Assembly (NCBI GenBank): GCA_902786975.1
Contig: CADAES010000001.1
Location: 1-64,000 of the forward strand
Source: an uncultured Ruminococcus sp.
Lineage (GTDB): Bacteria > Bacillota > Clostridia > Oscillospirales > Ruminococcaceae
Length of the DNA: 64,000 nt
Reading direction: 5' to 3'
The notes below the pieces were generated by a model, which made no database searches, was not told where the DNA came from, and saw only the letters and a program-made list of their open reading frames with translations. Shown piece by piece: positions 8,684-15,632 of this stretch (position 1 is the first letter of the stretch; each line of letters opens with the position of its first letter). Made by a program: the position numbers and the translations under genes.

Positions 8684-8696
8684 TGCGGATAGAAAC

Positions 8697-8733
8697 AAGC
8701 GCCGGTGAGTTGTTATGCTCACAGGCGCTTTTT
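8697..8733 (+). terminator. Terminator of the ktr operon
   Basis: AAGCGCCGGTGAG pairs with CTCACAGGCGCTT (8718-8730), followed by a T-run and GTGTTTTT. Confidence 0.8.
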
Positions 8734-8760
8734 GTGTTTTTGGACTAACGCTGTGCCCGA

Positions 8761-9285
8761 TCAGGAATCGAAGAAGCTTCTGCCGTCCTCGGTCACAAGC
8801 CTTTCGGACCTCGGATACTCAAATATCTTCGGGTCGTCCTTATGCTCGCTGAGGTAGTCGGCAAATCTGCGGGCGTGCCATTTGGCAATAGTGAGATTGT
8901 GCATCAGATAATTTCCGCAGTTTTCAGCCGAAGCTCCGGGCACCTCACTTGTGCTCTCGACCGATCTGAACGCATTTATGATAAGACCGCAGATGTCCTT
9001 TGGCTCGTGCTCGCCCTTTAGTATAAGGTAGAAGCCTGTCAGACAGCCCATAGGTCCCCAGTAGATTATCGAATCCTTCCATTCGGGGTCGTTGCGCAGA
9101 TAGGTTGCGACGATGTGCTCCAGCGAATGCATCGCAGCCGCGTCAACAGCAGGCTCTATGTTCGGGCGGGTGACCCTTATATCATAGGTAGTTACCTTGT
9201 GGTCTGCGAGGGTATCGACCCTGCTTGTGAATATCCCCGGGATTATTTTTGTGTGGTCTACCGAGAAGCTTGGTATCAGTTTCAT
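8761..9285 (-). CDS. luxS: S-ribosylhomocysteine lyase LuxS
   Basis: Start taken at ATG 9285, 8 bases after AAAGGAG; an in-frame TTG upstream overlaps that site. The 174-residue enzyme cleaves S-ribosylhomocysteine to homocysteine and the AI-2 precursor DPD. It shows the zinc ligands HSLEH (usually HTIEH) and ENCGNY, the N-terminal DHTKI..PG segment, and the catalytic cysteine in GPMGCLTGFYL, where most LuxS have GCRTGFY; the Arg-to-Leu change beside the catalytic Cys is notable. It recycles homocysteine and so fits the sulphur theme of its divergent neighbour nifS, though it has no CCTA-N9-TAGG site of its own. Confidence 0.93.
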   Translation of the reverse strand: MKLIPSFSVDHTKIIPGIFTSRVDTLADHKVTTYDIRVTRPNIEPAVDAAAMHSLEHIVATYLRNDPEWKDSIIYWGPMGCLTGFYLILKGEHEPKDICGLIINAFRSVESTSEVPGASAENCGNYLMHNLTIAKWHARRFADYLSEHKDDPKIFEYPRSERLVTEDGRSFFDS

Positions 9286-9332
9286 TTTTACTGCTCCTTT
9301 CAAACGTAAGCGTCGTGTATCACTGCATTATT

Positions 9333-9361
9333 ATTTTAGCATAATGCCTCAGCCCTGTCAA
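9333..9361 (-). promoter_or_regulatory. luxS promoter
   Basis: Minus-strand TTGACA (9356-9361) and TAAAAT (9333-9338), 17-base spacer, 48 bases before the luxS ATG. Confidence 0.8.
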
Positions 9362-9396
9362 TAGAAAGCGCCCGTCGGGGGAGATATTTGCAAAAA

Positions 9397-9457
9397 CCTA
9401 TTGACAAGGTAGGAATTAAGTGATATACTGTATGTATTACCCTACCAAAACGGTAGG
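9397..9457 (+). promoter_or_regulatory. nifS promoter with two CCTA-N9-TAGG operator sites
   Basis: TTGACA (9401-9406) and TATACT (9424-9429), 17-base spacer. Palindromes CCTA-N9-TAGG at 9397-9413 (over the -35) and 9441-9457 (CCTACCAAAACGGTAGG, downstream of the -10), centres 44 bases apart. Near-copy of the promoter at 2073-2135. Confidence 0.8.
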
Positions 9458-9476
9458 AAAGAAAAGAGGAACAGTA

Positions 9477-10664
9477 ATGATATATACCGATAATGCCGCA
9501 ACAACGCCGATTAGCCCGTCTGCGGCACAGACGTTCACAAAGTGTCTGAACGAGGTGTACGGCAATCCGTCGAGCCTGCACAGCATCGGTCAGAAAGCGG
9601 CAGAGGTGCTGTTTGAGGCGAGGCAGACGGTTGCGCAGTGTCTTAACTGTCAGCCGAGGGAGATATATTTTACCTCGGGCGGCAGCGAGGCGGACAACCA
9701 GGCAATACGTTCGGCAGCCCACGCAGGAAAGAAAAAGGGCAAGCTCCACATTATTTCAACATCGGTCGAGCATCACGCAGTCCTGCACACGCTTGACAGG
9801 CTCAAAGACGAGGGCTTTGAGGTACAGCTGCTGGAGGTCGGCGAAACCGGTCTTGTAACGCCGCAGCAGGTCGCAGATGCGATAAGGGAGGACACCTGCC
9901 TTGTCAGCGTAATGTACGCAAACAACGAGATAGGTACGGTAATGCCGATAGCGGAGATTGGCGAGATCTGCCGTGCAAGGGGCGTGACATTCCACACCGA
10001 CGCTGTGCAGGCGGCAGGACATCTTCATATCGACGTTTCAAAGCAGAATATAGATATGCTTTCGCTTTCGGGGCATAAGTTCCACGGACCCAAAGGCGTG
10101 GGAGTGCTTTACGCAAGAAAAGGCGTGGCGCTGGAGAGCCTTATCGACGGCGGTGCGCAGGAGCGTGGAAAGCGTGCGGGAACGGAAAACATCCCTGCAA
10201 TAGCCGCAATGGCACAGGCGCTAAAAGAAGCCTGCAGTGAAATGGACGAGGTCGCACGACAGGAGACTGCTATCCGTGACAGGATTATCCAAGGGCTTTC
10301 GGAGATACCGCACAGTATCCTCAACGGCGACAGGGACAAGCGTTTGCCAAACAATGTGAGCTTCTGCTTTGAGGGCATCGAGGGTGAGAGCCTGCTTCTG
10401 ATGCTGGACGAAAAGGGAATATGCGGTTCGTCCGGCTCAGCCTGCACATCGGGGTCGCTCGATCCGAGCCATGTCCTGCTTGCGATAGGGCGGATACACG
10501 AGATAGCGCACGGCTCGCTGCGTCTGTCGCTGAGCAAGTACAACACTATGGAGGAAGCGGAGTACATAATAAAGACCGTTCCCGGGGTGGTAGAGTATCT
10601 GCGCAGCTTTTCGCCGCTTTGGAAGGACAAGGTCAGCGGTAAAAACCCGTTCATTCTGAAATAA
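9477..10664 (+). CDS. nifS: Cysteine desulfurase, NifS/IscS family
   Basis: Start set at ATG 9477 after AAGAGGAACAGTA; earlier in-frame codons lie in the promoter. The 395-residue PLP enzyme takes sulphur from cysteine for Fe-S cluster assembly. It shows the N-terminal YTDNAATTP, the TSGGSEADN motif, the PLP-binding Lys in SGHKFHGPKG (about K201) and the mobile catalytic Cys in SGSACTSGS (about C323). The length and the SGSACTSG loop fit group I (NifS-like) enzymes. The scaffold gene follows 15 bases later. The double operator suggests repression when cysteine or Fe-S status is sufficient. Confidence 0.93.
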   Translation: MIYTDNAATTPISPSAAQTFTKCLNEVYGNPSSLHSIGQKAAEVLFEARQTVAQCLNCQPREIYFTSGGSEADNQAIRSAAHAGKKKGKLHIISTSVEHHAVLHTLDRLKDEGFEVQLLEVGETGLVTPQQVADAIREDTCLVSVMYANNEIGTVMPIAEIGEICRARGVTFHTDAVQAAGHLHIDVSKQNIDMLSLSGHKFHGPKGVGVLYARKGVALESLIDGGAQERGKRAGTENIPAIAAMAQALKEACSEMDEVARQETAIRDRIIQGLSEIPHSILNGDRDKRLPNNVSFCFEGIEGESLLLMLDEKGICGSSGSACTSGSLDPSHVLLAIGRIHEIAHGSLRLSLSKYNTMEEAEYIIKTVPGVVEYLRSFSPLWKDKVSGKNPFILK

Positions 10665-10679
10665 AAGGAGACTGTAAAA

Positions 10680-11066
10680 ATGGCACTGTATTCTGAAAAA
10701 GTAATGGATCATTTCAAGAACCCGAGAAACCTCGGGAGCATAGAGAATGCCGACGGTATCGGCGAGGTCGGCAACGCCAAGTGCGGCGACATAATGAAGA
10801 TTTATCTTAAAATCGATAACGAGATAATAACCGATGTGAAATTCGAGACATTCGGCTGTGCATCTGCGATAGCGTCAAGCTCTATGGCGACCGAGCTTAT
10901 CAAAGGCAAGCCCGTGAGCGAAGCGCTTGAGCTTACAAACAAGGCGGTCGCCGAGGCTCTCGACGGTCTGCCGCCGCACAAGATGCACTGCTCGGTTCTC
11001 GCCGAGGAAGCTATAAACGATGCGATCAAGGATTACCTGTCCAAAAAGGAAAAAGCAAACAGCTGA
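10680..11066 (+). CDS. nifU: Iron-sulphur cluster scaffold, NifU N-terminal/IscU type
   Basis: The 128-residue protein carries the three scaffold cysteines and the conserved Asp: GNAKCGDIM, FGCASAIASSS and HCSVLAEEA. It starts with MALYSEKVMDHFKNPRN, as in the short NifU/IscU proteins of Clostridia, and lacks the ferredoxin and C-terminal NifU domains of the diazotroph protein. It accepts sulphur from the desulfurase encoded directly upstream and builds [2Fe-2S]/[4Fe-4S] clusters. AAAGGAGACTGTAAAA supplies the ribosome binding site. Confidence 0.93.
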   Translation: MALYSEKVMDHFKNPRNLGSIENADGIGEVGNAKCGDIMKIYLKIDNEIITDVKFETFGCASAIASSSMATELIKGKPVSEALELTNKAVAEALDGLPPHKMHCSVLAEEAINDAIKDYLSKKEKANS

Positions 11067-11074
11067 CACAAAAA

Positions 11075-11111
11075 GACTCCGAAAGCATATGCCGACGGAG
11101 TCCTGTTTTTT
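11075..11111 (+). terminator. Terminator of nifSU
   Basis: GACTCCG (11075-11081) pairs with CGGAGTC (11096-11102), followed by six T. Confidence 0.8.
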
Positions 11112-11161
11112 GCTGTGACGGGGGAGTGCCGATATCGATGTTGATATGCGAAAGCGCCGCC

Positions 11162-11944
11162 TCAGCCGAGGGCGACGTCGAGCGCCATCATAAGCGAAAA
11201 TCCTGTGGAGAACATCAGTACGCCAATATTTGAGTGCTCGCCCTGTGACATTTCGGGGATAAGCTCCTCGACAACGACGTACAGCATCGCACCTGCGGCA
11301 AAGCTCATTAAATACGGCATCGCAGGCAGGAACAGCCCTGCGAAAAACATAGTCAGCGCTGCGCCTATCGGCTCGACCGCACCCGACAGCACACCGTCCG
11401 CAAAAGCCCTTCGTTTGCTCTTTCCGCCCGCATAAAGCGGCATAGAGATAACAGCGCCTTCGGGGAAATTCTGTATAGCGATGCCAAGGGCAAGTGCAAA
11501 CGCACCGCCGGAGGTGACCTGCTCGGAGCCGTTGAGCAGACCTGCGTAAACTATCCCGACAGCCATACCCTCGGGAATGTTATGAAGCGTGACGGCAAGC
11601 ACCATCATAGTCGAGCGCCCCAGCTTTGACGGCAAGCCCTCGGCTTTGTCCGAATCCATGTGCAGATGCGGTATGACGCTGTCCAGCAGGAGCAGGAACA
11701 GTATCCCGCACCAGAAGCCGATAACGGCGGGCACAAAAGCCCACCTGCCCTTGTTGCTTGCCTGCTCCATTGCCGGTATCAGCAGGCTCCAGACAGAAGC
11801 TGCGACCATTACGCCCGAGGCAAACCCCGTCAGCGCCCTTCGGACACTGCTGCCGAGCTGACGCTTCATAAACAGTACGCAGCCCGCACCAAGCGCTGTC
11901 CCGGCAAAGGGAAGCGCAAGACCTGTGAATATCTCGTTTTTCAC
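11162..11944 (-). CDS. ZIP family metal transporter
   Basis: A GTG start at 11944 follows AAAGGAGTGATACC. The 260-residue membrane protein has about eight helices and the ZIP metal-site motifs TLHNIPEGMAVG (helix 4), QNFPEGAVISMP (helix 5) and VVEELIPE. It is like ZupT/GufA-type importers that bring Zn2+, Mn2+ or Fe2+ into the cell; substrate cannot be settled. A histidine-bearing loop (PHLHMDSD) lies between helices 3 and 4. It points away from the neighbouring metal P-type ATPase locus, so import and export are side by side. No convincing promoter was found. Confidence 0.88.
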   Translation of the reverse strand: MKNEIFTGLALPFAGTALGAGCVLFMKRQLGSSVRRALTGFASGVMVAASVWSLLIPAMEQASNKGRWAFVPAVIGFWCGILFLLLLDSVIPHLHMDSDKAEGLPSKLGRSTMMVLAVTLHNIPEGMAVGIVYAGLLNGSEQVTSGGAFALALGIAIQNFPEGAVISMPLYAGGKSKRRAFADGVLSGAVEPIGAALTMFFAGLFLPAMPYLMSFAAGAMLYVVVEELIPEMSQGEHSNIGVLMFSTGFSLMMALDVALG

Positions 11945-12002
11945 GGTATCACTCCTTTGAAAAAGTTAGCGCAAGACAACGCTGATACGCTTAAAAAGGC
12001 TA

Positions 12003-12089
12003 TTGACAAGGCGGAAAAATCGTGCTATATTAAGCATAGCAGCTGAATTTGCTGCGATTTTTAAGGCCAAGAGTTAGCTTAAACTAACT
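12003..12089 (+). promoter_or_regulatory. Promoter and DtxR-type box of the metal ATPase operon
   Basis: TTGACA (12003-12008) and TATATT (12026-12031), 17-base spacer. A palindrome AGTTAG-N6-CTAACT lies at 12072-12089, about 40 bases downstream of the start point, so it would act as a roadblock or serve a second promoter. A short hairpin (GCAGC/GCTGC plus GATTTTT, 12040-12062) lies between. Confidence 0.7.
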
Positions 12090-12140
12090 AATTGCGCTCA
12101 AACACCGCAAAAACAGTATTTTACAGAAAGGATGTTAGCT

Positions 12141-12419
12141 ATGAGTTTAGTGAAGAATGCAGCATTATTTGTCGGAGGCGTTGTTTTCGGCTCGCTCGGA
12201 TTCAAGCTTCTCGGAAGCAAAGAGGCAAGGAACGTCTATGTCCACACCGCAGCGGCAGCTATCAGAGCCAAGGACAGCGTTATGACCGATGTGACCAGAG
12301 TGCGTGAGGGCTGCGGAGATATCGTTGCCGACGCAAAGCAGCTCAACGAACAAAAGCGTGCCGCACAGGCTGAAAAATCCGAGGTCATCGAGGACGAAAG
12401 CGAAGCTGATAAACAATGA
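12141..12419 (+). CDS. Small membrane-anchored partner of the metal ATPase (DUF6110-like)
   Basis: I prefer ATG 12141 to ATG 12132 because only the former has AAAGGA at proper spacing. The 92-residue product has one N-terminal membrane segment (NAALFVGGVVFGSLGFKLLG), a conserved-looking stretch NVYVHTAAAAIRAKDSVM and a charged coiled tail. I believe this is the DUF6110 type found beside such ATPases, from memory only. Its TGA overlaps the ATPase start (ATGA), indicating tight coupling and probably a subunit or chaperone role. Confidence 0.7.
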   Translation: MSLVKNAALFVGGVVFGSLGFKLLGSKEARNVYVHTAAAAIRAKDSVMTDVTRVREGCGDIVADAKQLNEQKRAAQAEKSEVIEDESEADKQ

Positions 12420-14503
12420 GATGCACAGTACTGCACGAATGTAAAGGACGCCTGCGGGTGCATATCATGCGCCCGTATATGAGCCTGCACCAGGCGGATA
12501 TACTTGAATATTACCTGCGTGCAAAGCCGTTCGTCAAGACGGTAAAGGTCTATGACAGAACGGGAGATGCGGTCATCTGCTACAAGGGAGAACGCCAGGC
12601 TGTGATCAGAGCGCTTGCGGTATTCTCCTACGAAGACAAGGCGGCAAAGGCTCTTGTGCCCGAGCACACAGGCAGGGAGCTTGACAGGGAGTTCGAGAAT
12701 AGGTTTATCAACGCTCTGGTGATGCGCTACGCAAGAAAGCTTCTGCTGCCTGCGCCGCTGAGGTTCGCTGTGTCGGTGCTGCACGCACTGAGATACATAA
12801 AAGAGGCGCTTCACAGCCTTGCAAAGGGAAGGCTCGAGGTAAGCGTGCTCGATGCGACGGCGATAACCGTTTCTCTGATAAGGGGCGAGCAAAAGACTGC
12901 CGCATCGGTGATGTTCATGCTCAGCGTCGGCGAGATGCTCGAGGACTGGACACGCAAAAAGTCGGTCGATGAGCTTGCGAGCGTGATGTCGCTCGGCGTT
13001 GACAAGGTCTGGCTGCACGGCGACAACGGCGATGTGCTCGTGCCGATAAATGACGTGTGTGAGGGCGACGAGCTTGTTGTCCGCACAGGCAGCATGATAC
13101 CGCTTGACAGTATCGCCGTGTCGGGCGAGGCCGCGATAAACCAGTCGTCGCTGACGGGCGAGAGCCTGCCTGTACACAAGACGGCGGGCAGCTATGTTTA
13201 TGCGGGAACAGTCGTCGAGGACGGAAGCCTTGTAATAAAGGCTGATAAGGTCTCGGGCAGCGGAAAGTACGATAGGATAGTCAAAATGATAGAGGAGTCC
13301 GAAAAGCTCAAGTCTGCTGCGGAGAGCAAAGCTTCGACGCTTGCGGACAGACTCGTTCCGTACTGCCTCGGCGGCACGGTGCTGACATATCTTCTGACAC
13401 GCAGCGCACTTAAAGCCGTGTCGATACTTATGGTCGATTTCTCGTGTGCGCTGAAGCTGGCAATGCCTATCTCGGTGATAAGCGCTATGAGAGAATGCGG
13501 CGCAAAGGGTATCACCGTCAAGGGAGGCAAGTTCCTCGAGGCTGTCGCACAGGCGGACACTATTGTATTTGACAAGACGGGCACGCTCACACACTCGCAG
13601 CCGAGAGTCGCTCAGACAGTAACATTCGGCGGAAATGACGAGAACGAGATGCTCAGGCTTGCAGCGTGTCTTGAAGAACACTATCCTCACTCTATCGCAA
13701 ACGCAGTTGTCGAGGAAGCAAAGGCGAGAGGACTTGACCACGAGGAAAGACACTCGACTGTCGAGTATGTCGTGGCGCATGGCATTTCAAGCACGGTAGA
13801 CGGGCAAAAGGCTGTTATCGGAAGCTACCACTTTGTGTTCGAGGACGAGGGGTGTACCGTTGCGCAAAAAGAGCAGGAAAGGTTCGACAGTCTGCCCTCG
13901 CAGTATTCGCATCTGTACCTTGCGGTCGGCGGAACGCTTGCGGCTGTGATATGTATCGAGGATCCGCTGCGTGAAGAAGCAAAGCAGGTCGTAAGCGAGC
14001 TGCACGAGCTTGGGATAAACAAGGTAGTGATGATGACAGGTGACAGCGAGCACACCGCACGGTCGGTCGCAGCGGCAGTCGGGGTTGACGATCTTTACTA
14101 TGAGGTGCTGCCCGAGGACAAGGCGAGCTTCATAAAGAACGAGCGCCGAAAGGGCGGAAAGGTGATAATGATAGGCGACGGCGTGAACGATTCGCCTGCG
14201 CTTTCCGAAGCCGACGCAGGTATCGCCATAAGCACGGGAGCGGCTATCGCAAAGGAGATAGCGGATATCACCGTGAGCGCACAGGACCTTTACTGTCTGC
14301 TGAAGCTGAGATGCATCAGCGAGGGTATGATGAAGCGCATCGGCAGAAACTACCGAAGTATCATAGGGTTCAACGCTGCGCTTATGCTTCTCGGTGCAGG
14401 CGGCATCATAACACCGGCTATGTCGGCATTCCTGCACAACTCGTCTACTGTGGCGATAGCGCTTGCAAGCATGCGTGACTATCTTCCCGACAGCGAAGGC
14501 TGA
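12416..14503 (+). CDS. Metal-transporting P1B-type ATPase with altered metal-site motif
   Basis: The 695-residue pump has the phosphorylation motif DKTGTLTHSQP (about D386), SSLTGESLP in the actuator domain, the P1B-specific HP dipeptide in HYPHSIANAV, MMTGDSEHTA and GDGVNDSPALSEADAG. The N-terminal 75 residues resemble a heavy-metal-associated fold but lack CxxC. In the membrane segment before the P-domain the usual CPC is replaced by SCALKLAMP (about residues 343-351), so the metal is unlikely to be Cu+ by the standard rule; Mn, Fe or Zn export is plausible given DtxR-type regulation. It is in one operon with the small upstream gene. Confidence 0.88.
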   Translation: MRCTVLHECKGRLRVHIMRPYMSLHQADILEYYLRAKPFVKTVKVYDRTGDAVICYKGERQAVIRALAVFSYEDKAAKALVPEHTGRELDREFENRFINALVMRYARKLLLPAPLRFAVSVLHALRYIKEALHSLAKGRLEVSVLDATAITVSLIRGEQKTAASVMFMLSVGEMLEDWTRKKSVDELASVMSLGVDKVWLHGDNGDVLVPINDVCEGDELVVRTGSMIPLDSIAVSGEAAINQSSLTGESLPVHKTAGSYVYAGTVVEDGSLVIKADKVSGSGKYDRIVKMIEESEKLKSAAESKASTLADRLVPYCLGGTVLTYLLTRSALKAVSILMVDFSCALKLAMPISVISAMRECGAKGITVKGGKFLEAVAQADTIVFDKTGTLTHSQPRVAQTVTFGGNDENEMLRLAACLEEHYPHSIANAVVEEAKARGLDHEERHSTVEYVVAHGISSTVDGQKAVIGSYHFVFEDEGCTVAQKEQERFDSLPSQYSHLYLAVGGTLAAVICIEDPLREEAKQVVSELHELGINKVVMMTGDSEHTARSVAAAVGVDDLYYEVLPEDKASFIKNERRKGGKVIMIGDGVNDSPALSEADAGIAISTGAAIAKEIADITVSAQDLYCLLKLRCISEGMMKRIGRNYRSIIGFNAALMLLGAGGIITPAMSAFLHNSSTVAIALASMRDYLPDSEG

Positions 14504-14513
14504 TAAAAACAGA

Positions 14514-14541
14514 ATACGAAGCGTGTAGGGACGCTTCGTAT
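14514..14541. terminator. Strong hairpin after the ATPase gene
   Basis: An 11-base perfect stem (ATACGAAGCGT/ACGCTTCGTAT) with a 6-base loop. The T-run is poor on both strands, so it may be a terminator or an mRNA 3'-end stabiliser between the convergent ATPase and regulator operons. Confidence 0.5.
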
Positions 14542-14607
14542 CCTTCAGCTATGGAGAGGTCGTCAAAAAATGAAAACCATGTTGTAAGCTTTTTTGTGAG
14601 CCTTGTA

Positions 14608-15006
14608 TTATTCACAGGGCTCTTGTTTTGTGCCGTTGAAAAGCCGCCTTAGCTTTTCAAAGCTGTCGGTGCAAAGTGCGTGCTCCATACGGCAGGCTTC
14701 GTCGTTGGCGGTCTTGTCGTCAACGCCTGCATCAACGAGTATGTTTTTGAAAAACTTGTTTTTTTCGTAGACGCCCTTAGCCTCGTCCAGTCCCTTTGGG
14801 GTAAGCACCACACGCTTGTTCGGCGTGAGCGTTATCCTGCCGTCGCAAAGCAGATTTCTGACCGCACGGCTGACGCTCGCCTTGGAAAAACCCATAAGAC
14901 GGGCGATATCGGTGACACGGACAGGCTTTGTGTTGTCCTGTGAAAGAATGAATATGGCTTTGAGATAATCGTCCGCCGATTCTTTTGCTCTGTCGTAAAT
15001 ATCCAT
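14608..15006 (-). CDS. DtxR/MntR-family metal-dependent transcriptional regulator
   Basis: The 132-residue protein has a winged-helix N-terminus (VTDIARLMGFSKASVSRAVRNL) and a dimerisation/metal-binding half with the typical C/E and H pattern (EACRMEHALCTDSF). It lacks the SH3-like third domain, like MntR. It would bind Fe2+ or Mn2+ and regulate the surrounding RGTTAG-N6-CTAACT sites, one of which sits in the promoter of its own operon. It is co-transcribed with the upstream HMA gene (17-base gap). Its ribosome binding site is weak (AAAGAAC). Confidence 0.87.
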   Translation of the reverse strand: MDIYDRAKESADDYLKAIFILSQDNTKPVRVTDIARLMGFSKASVSRAVRNLLCDGRITLTPNKRVVLTPKGLDEAKGVYEKNKFFKNILVDAGVDDKTANDEACRMEHALCTDSFEKLRRLFNGTKQEPCE

Positions 15007-15023
15007 AGTTCTTTTGTCGGCAT

Positions 15024-15272
15024 TTATCTGCCGAACAGCCCCTTCTTTACATATTCCTCGGTCTTTATGTCCGTAAGCTCGTAGCCTGTCTGTGAGATGA
15101 CTTCACGAAGTCTGTTTTCGTCGGGCCGTGATTCGGATAGTATCTCGGTGATGCCCTTTTTGTGAGAAGAGCTGACCTTTTTGATATTAAAGCTCCTGCG
15201 CACGGCGTCGTTGACATGTGCCTCGCACATACCGCACGCCATACCGTTAATTGTAAGAGTAGTCTTATACAT
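15024..15272 (-). CDS. HMA-domain metal-binding protein
   Basis: The 82-residue protein is a single heavy-metal-associated domain with GMACGMCEAHVNDAV (metal-binding CxxC at about residues 13-16) and the fold's end LREVISQTGYELTDI, followed by a short basic tail. It resembles CopZ-type chaperones, but the second strand region (SSSHKKGITEIL) is more polar than usual. It probably delivers or buffers a soft metal for the neighbouring ATPase, whose own N-terminal domain lacks CxxC. First gene of the regulator operon. Confidence 0.85.
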   Translation of the reverse strand: MYKTTLTINGMACGMCEAHVNDAVRRSFNIKKVSSSHKKGITEILSESRPDENRLREVISQTGYELTDIKTEEYVKKGLFGR

Positions 15273-15301
15273 TTTTTTCTTTCACCGCTTGTCCGTTAAT
15301 C

Positions 15302-15356
15302 GGTTAGTTATTACTAACTCTGCATATATCATAACCCCTGACGGGCGTTTTGTCAA
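15302..15356 (-). promoter_or_regulatory. Promoter and DtxR-type box of the HMA-regulator operon
   Basis: Minus-strand TTGACA (15351-15356) and TATGAT (15328-15333) with a 17-base spacer; box GGTTAG-N6-CTAACT at 15302-15319 begins just downstream of the -10 and covers the start point, a classical repressor position. Confidence 0.8.
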
Positions 15357-15401
15357 GACAAAACAGCAGTATTTAAGCACGAATTGTAGGTATGCACAAT
15401 A

Positions 15402-15419
15402 GGTTAGCATAAACTAACT
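15402..15419. promoter_or_regulatory. Third DtxR-type box
   Basis: GGTTAG-CATAAA-CTAACT, same consensus as at 12072 and 15302. No clear promoter is attached. It lies 100 bases from the second box, upstream of both the HMA operon and, in the other direction, the protease gene, so it may serve DNA looping or the protease promoter. Confidence 0.6.
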
Positions 15420-15516
15420 ACCGCTTCTGTGCAACTTTACAAACTCTTTGCTTGCCCCTGTCCGTCTAAAAGCTTCGTATGTTCTCGGTTTCGGGCGGAA
15501 AAACCGCTGTTTGTCA

Positions 15517-15545
15517 TTGACTTTTGTGACGAGTTATGTTATAGT
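15517..15545 (+). promoter_or_regulatory. Promoter of the cell-surface protease gene
   Basis: TTGACT (15517-15522) and TATAGT (15540-15545), 17-base spacer. The stretch from 15420 to the start codon otherwise holds no supported gene. Confidence 0.7.
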
Positions 15546-15632
15546 TATATTGTTAACAAACGTTCATTTTTGCATTACGGTTTGTTGAATAATATGGCGA
15601 GTATGCCAGAATAAACATAAAGGAGTGAAACT

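Noticed and set aside
12132..12140. ATG 12132 as start of the ATPase partner gene
   Set aside because: AAAGGA directly abuts it; spacing fits ATG 12141.
12236..13780. 514-codon minus-strand frame opposite the metal ATPase
   Set aside because: The opposite strand encodes a complete P-type ATPase with all motifs; the antisense frame is open because of codon bias only.
15429..15614. 61-codon plus-strand frame before the protease gene
   Set aside because: No ribosome binding site and it runs through the protease promoter.
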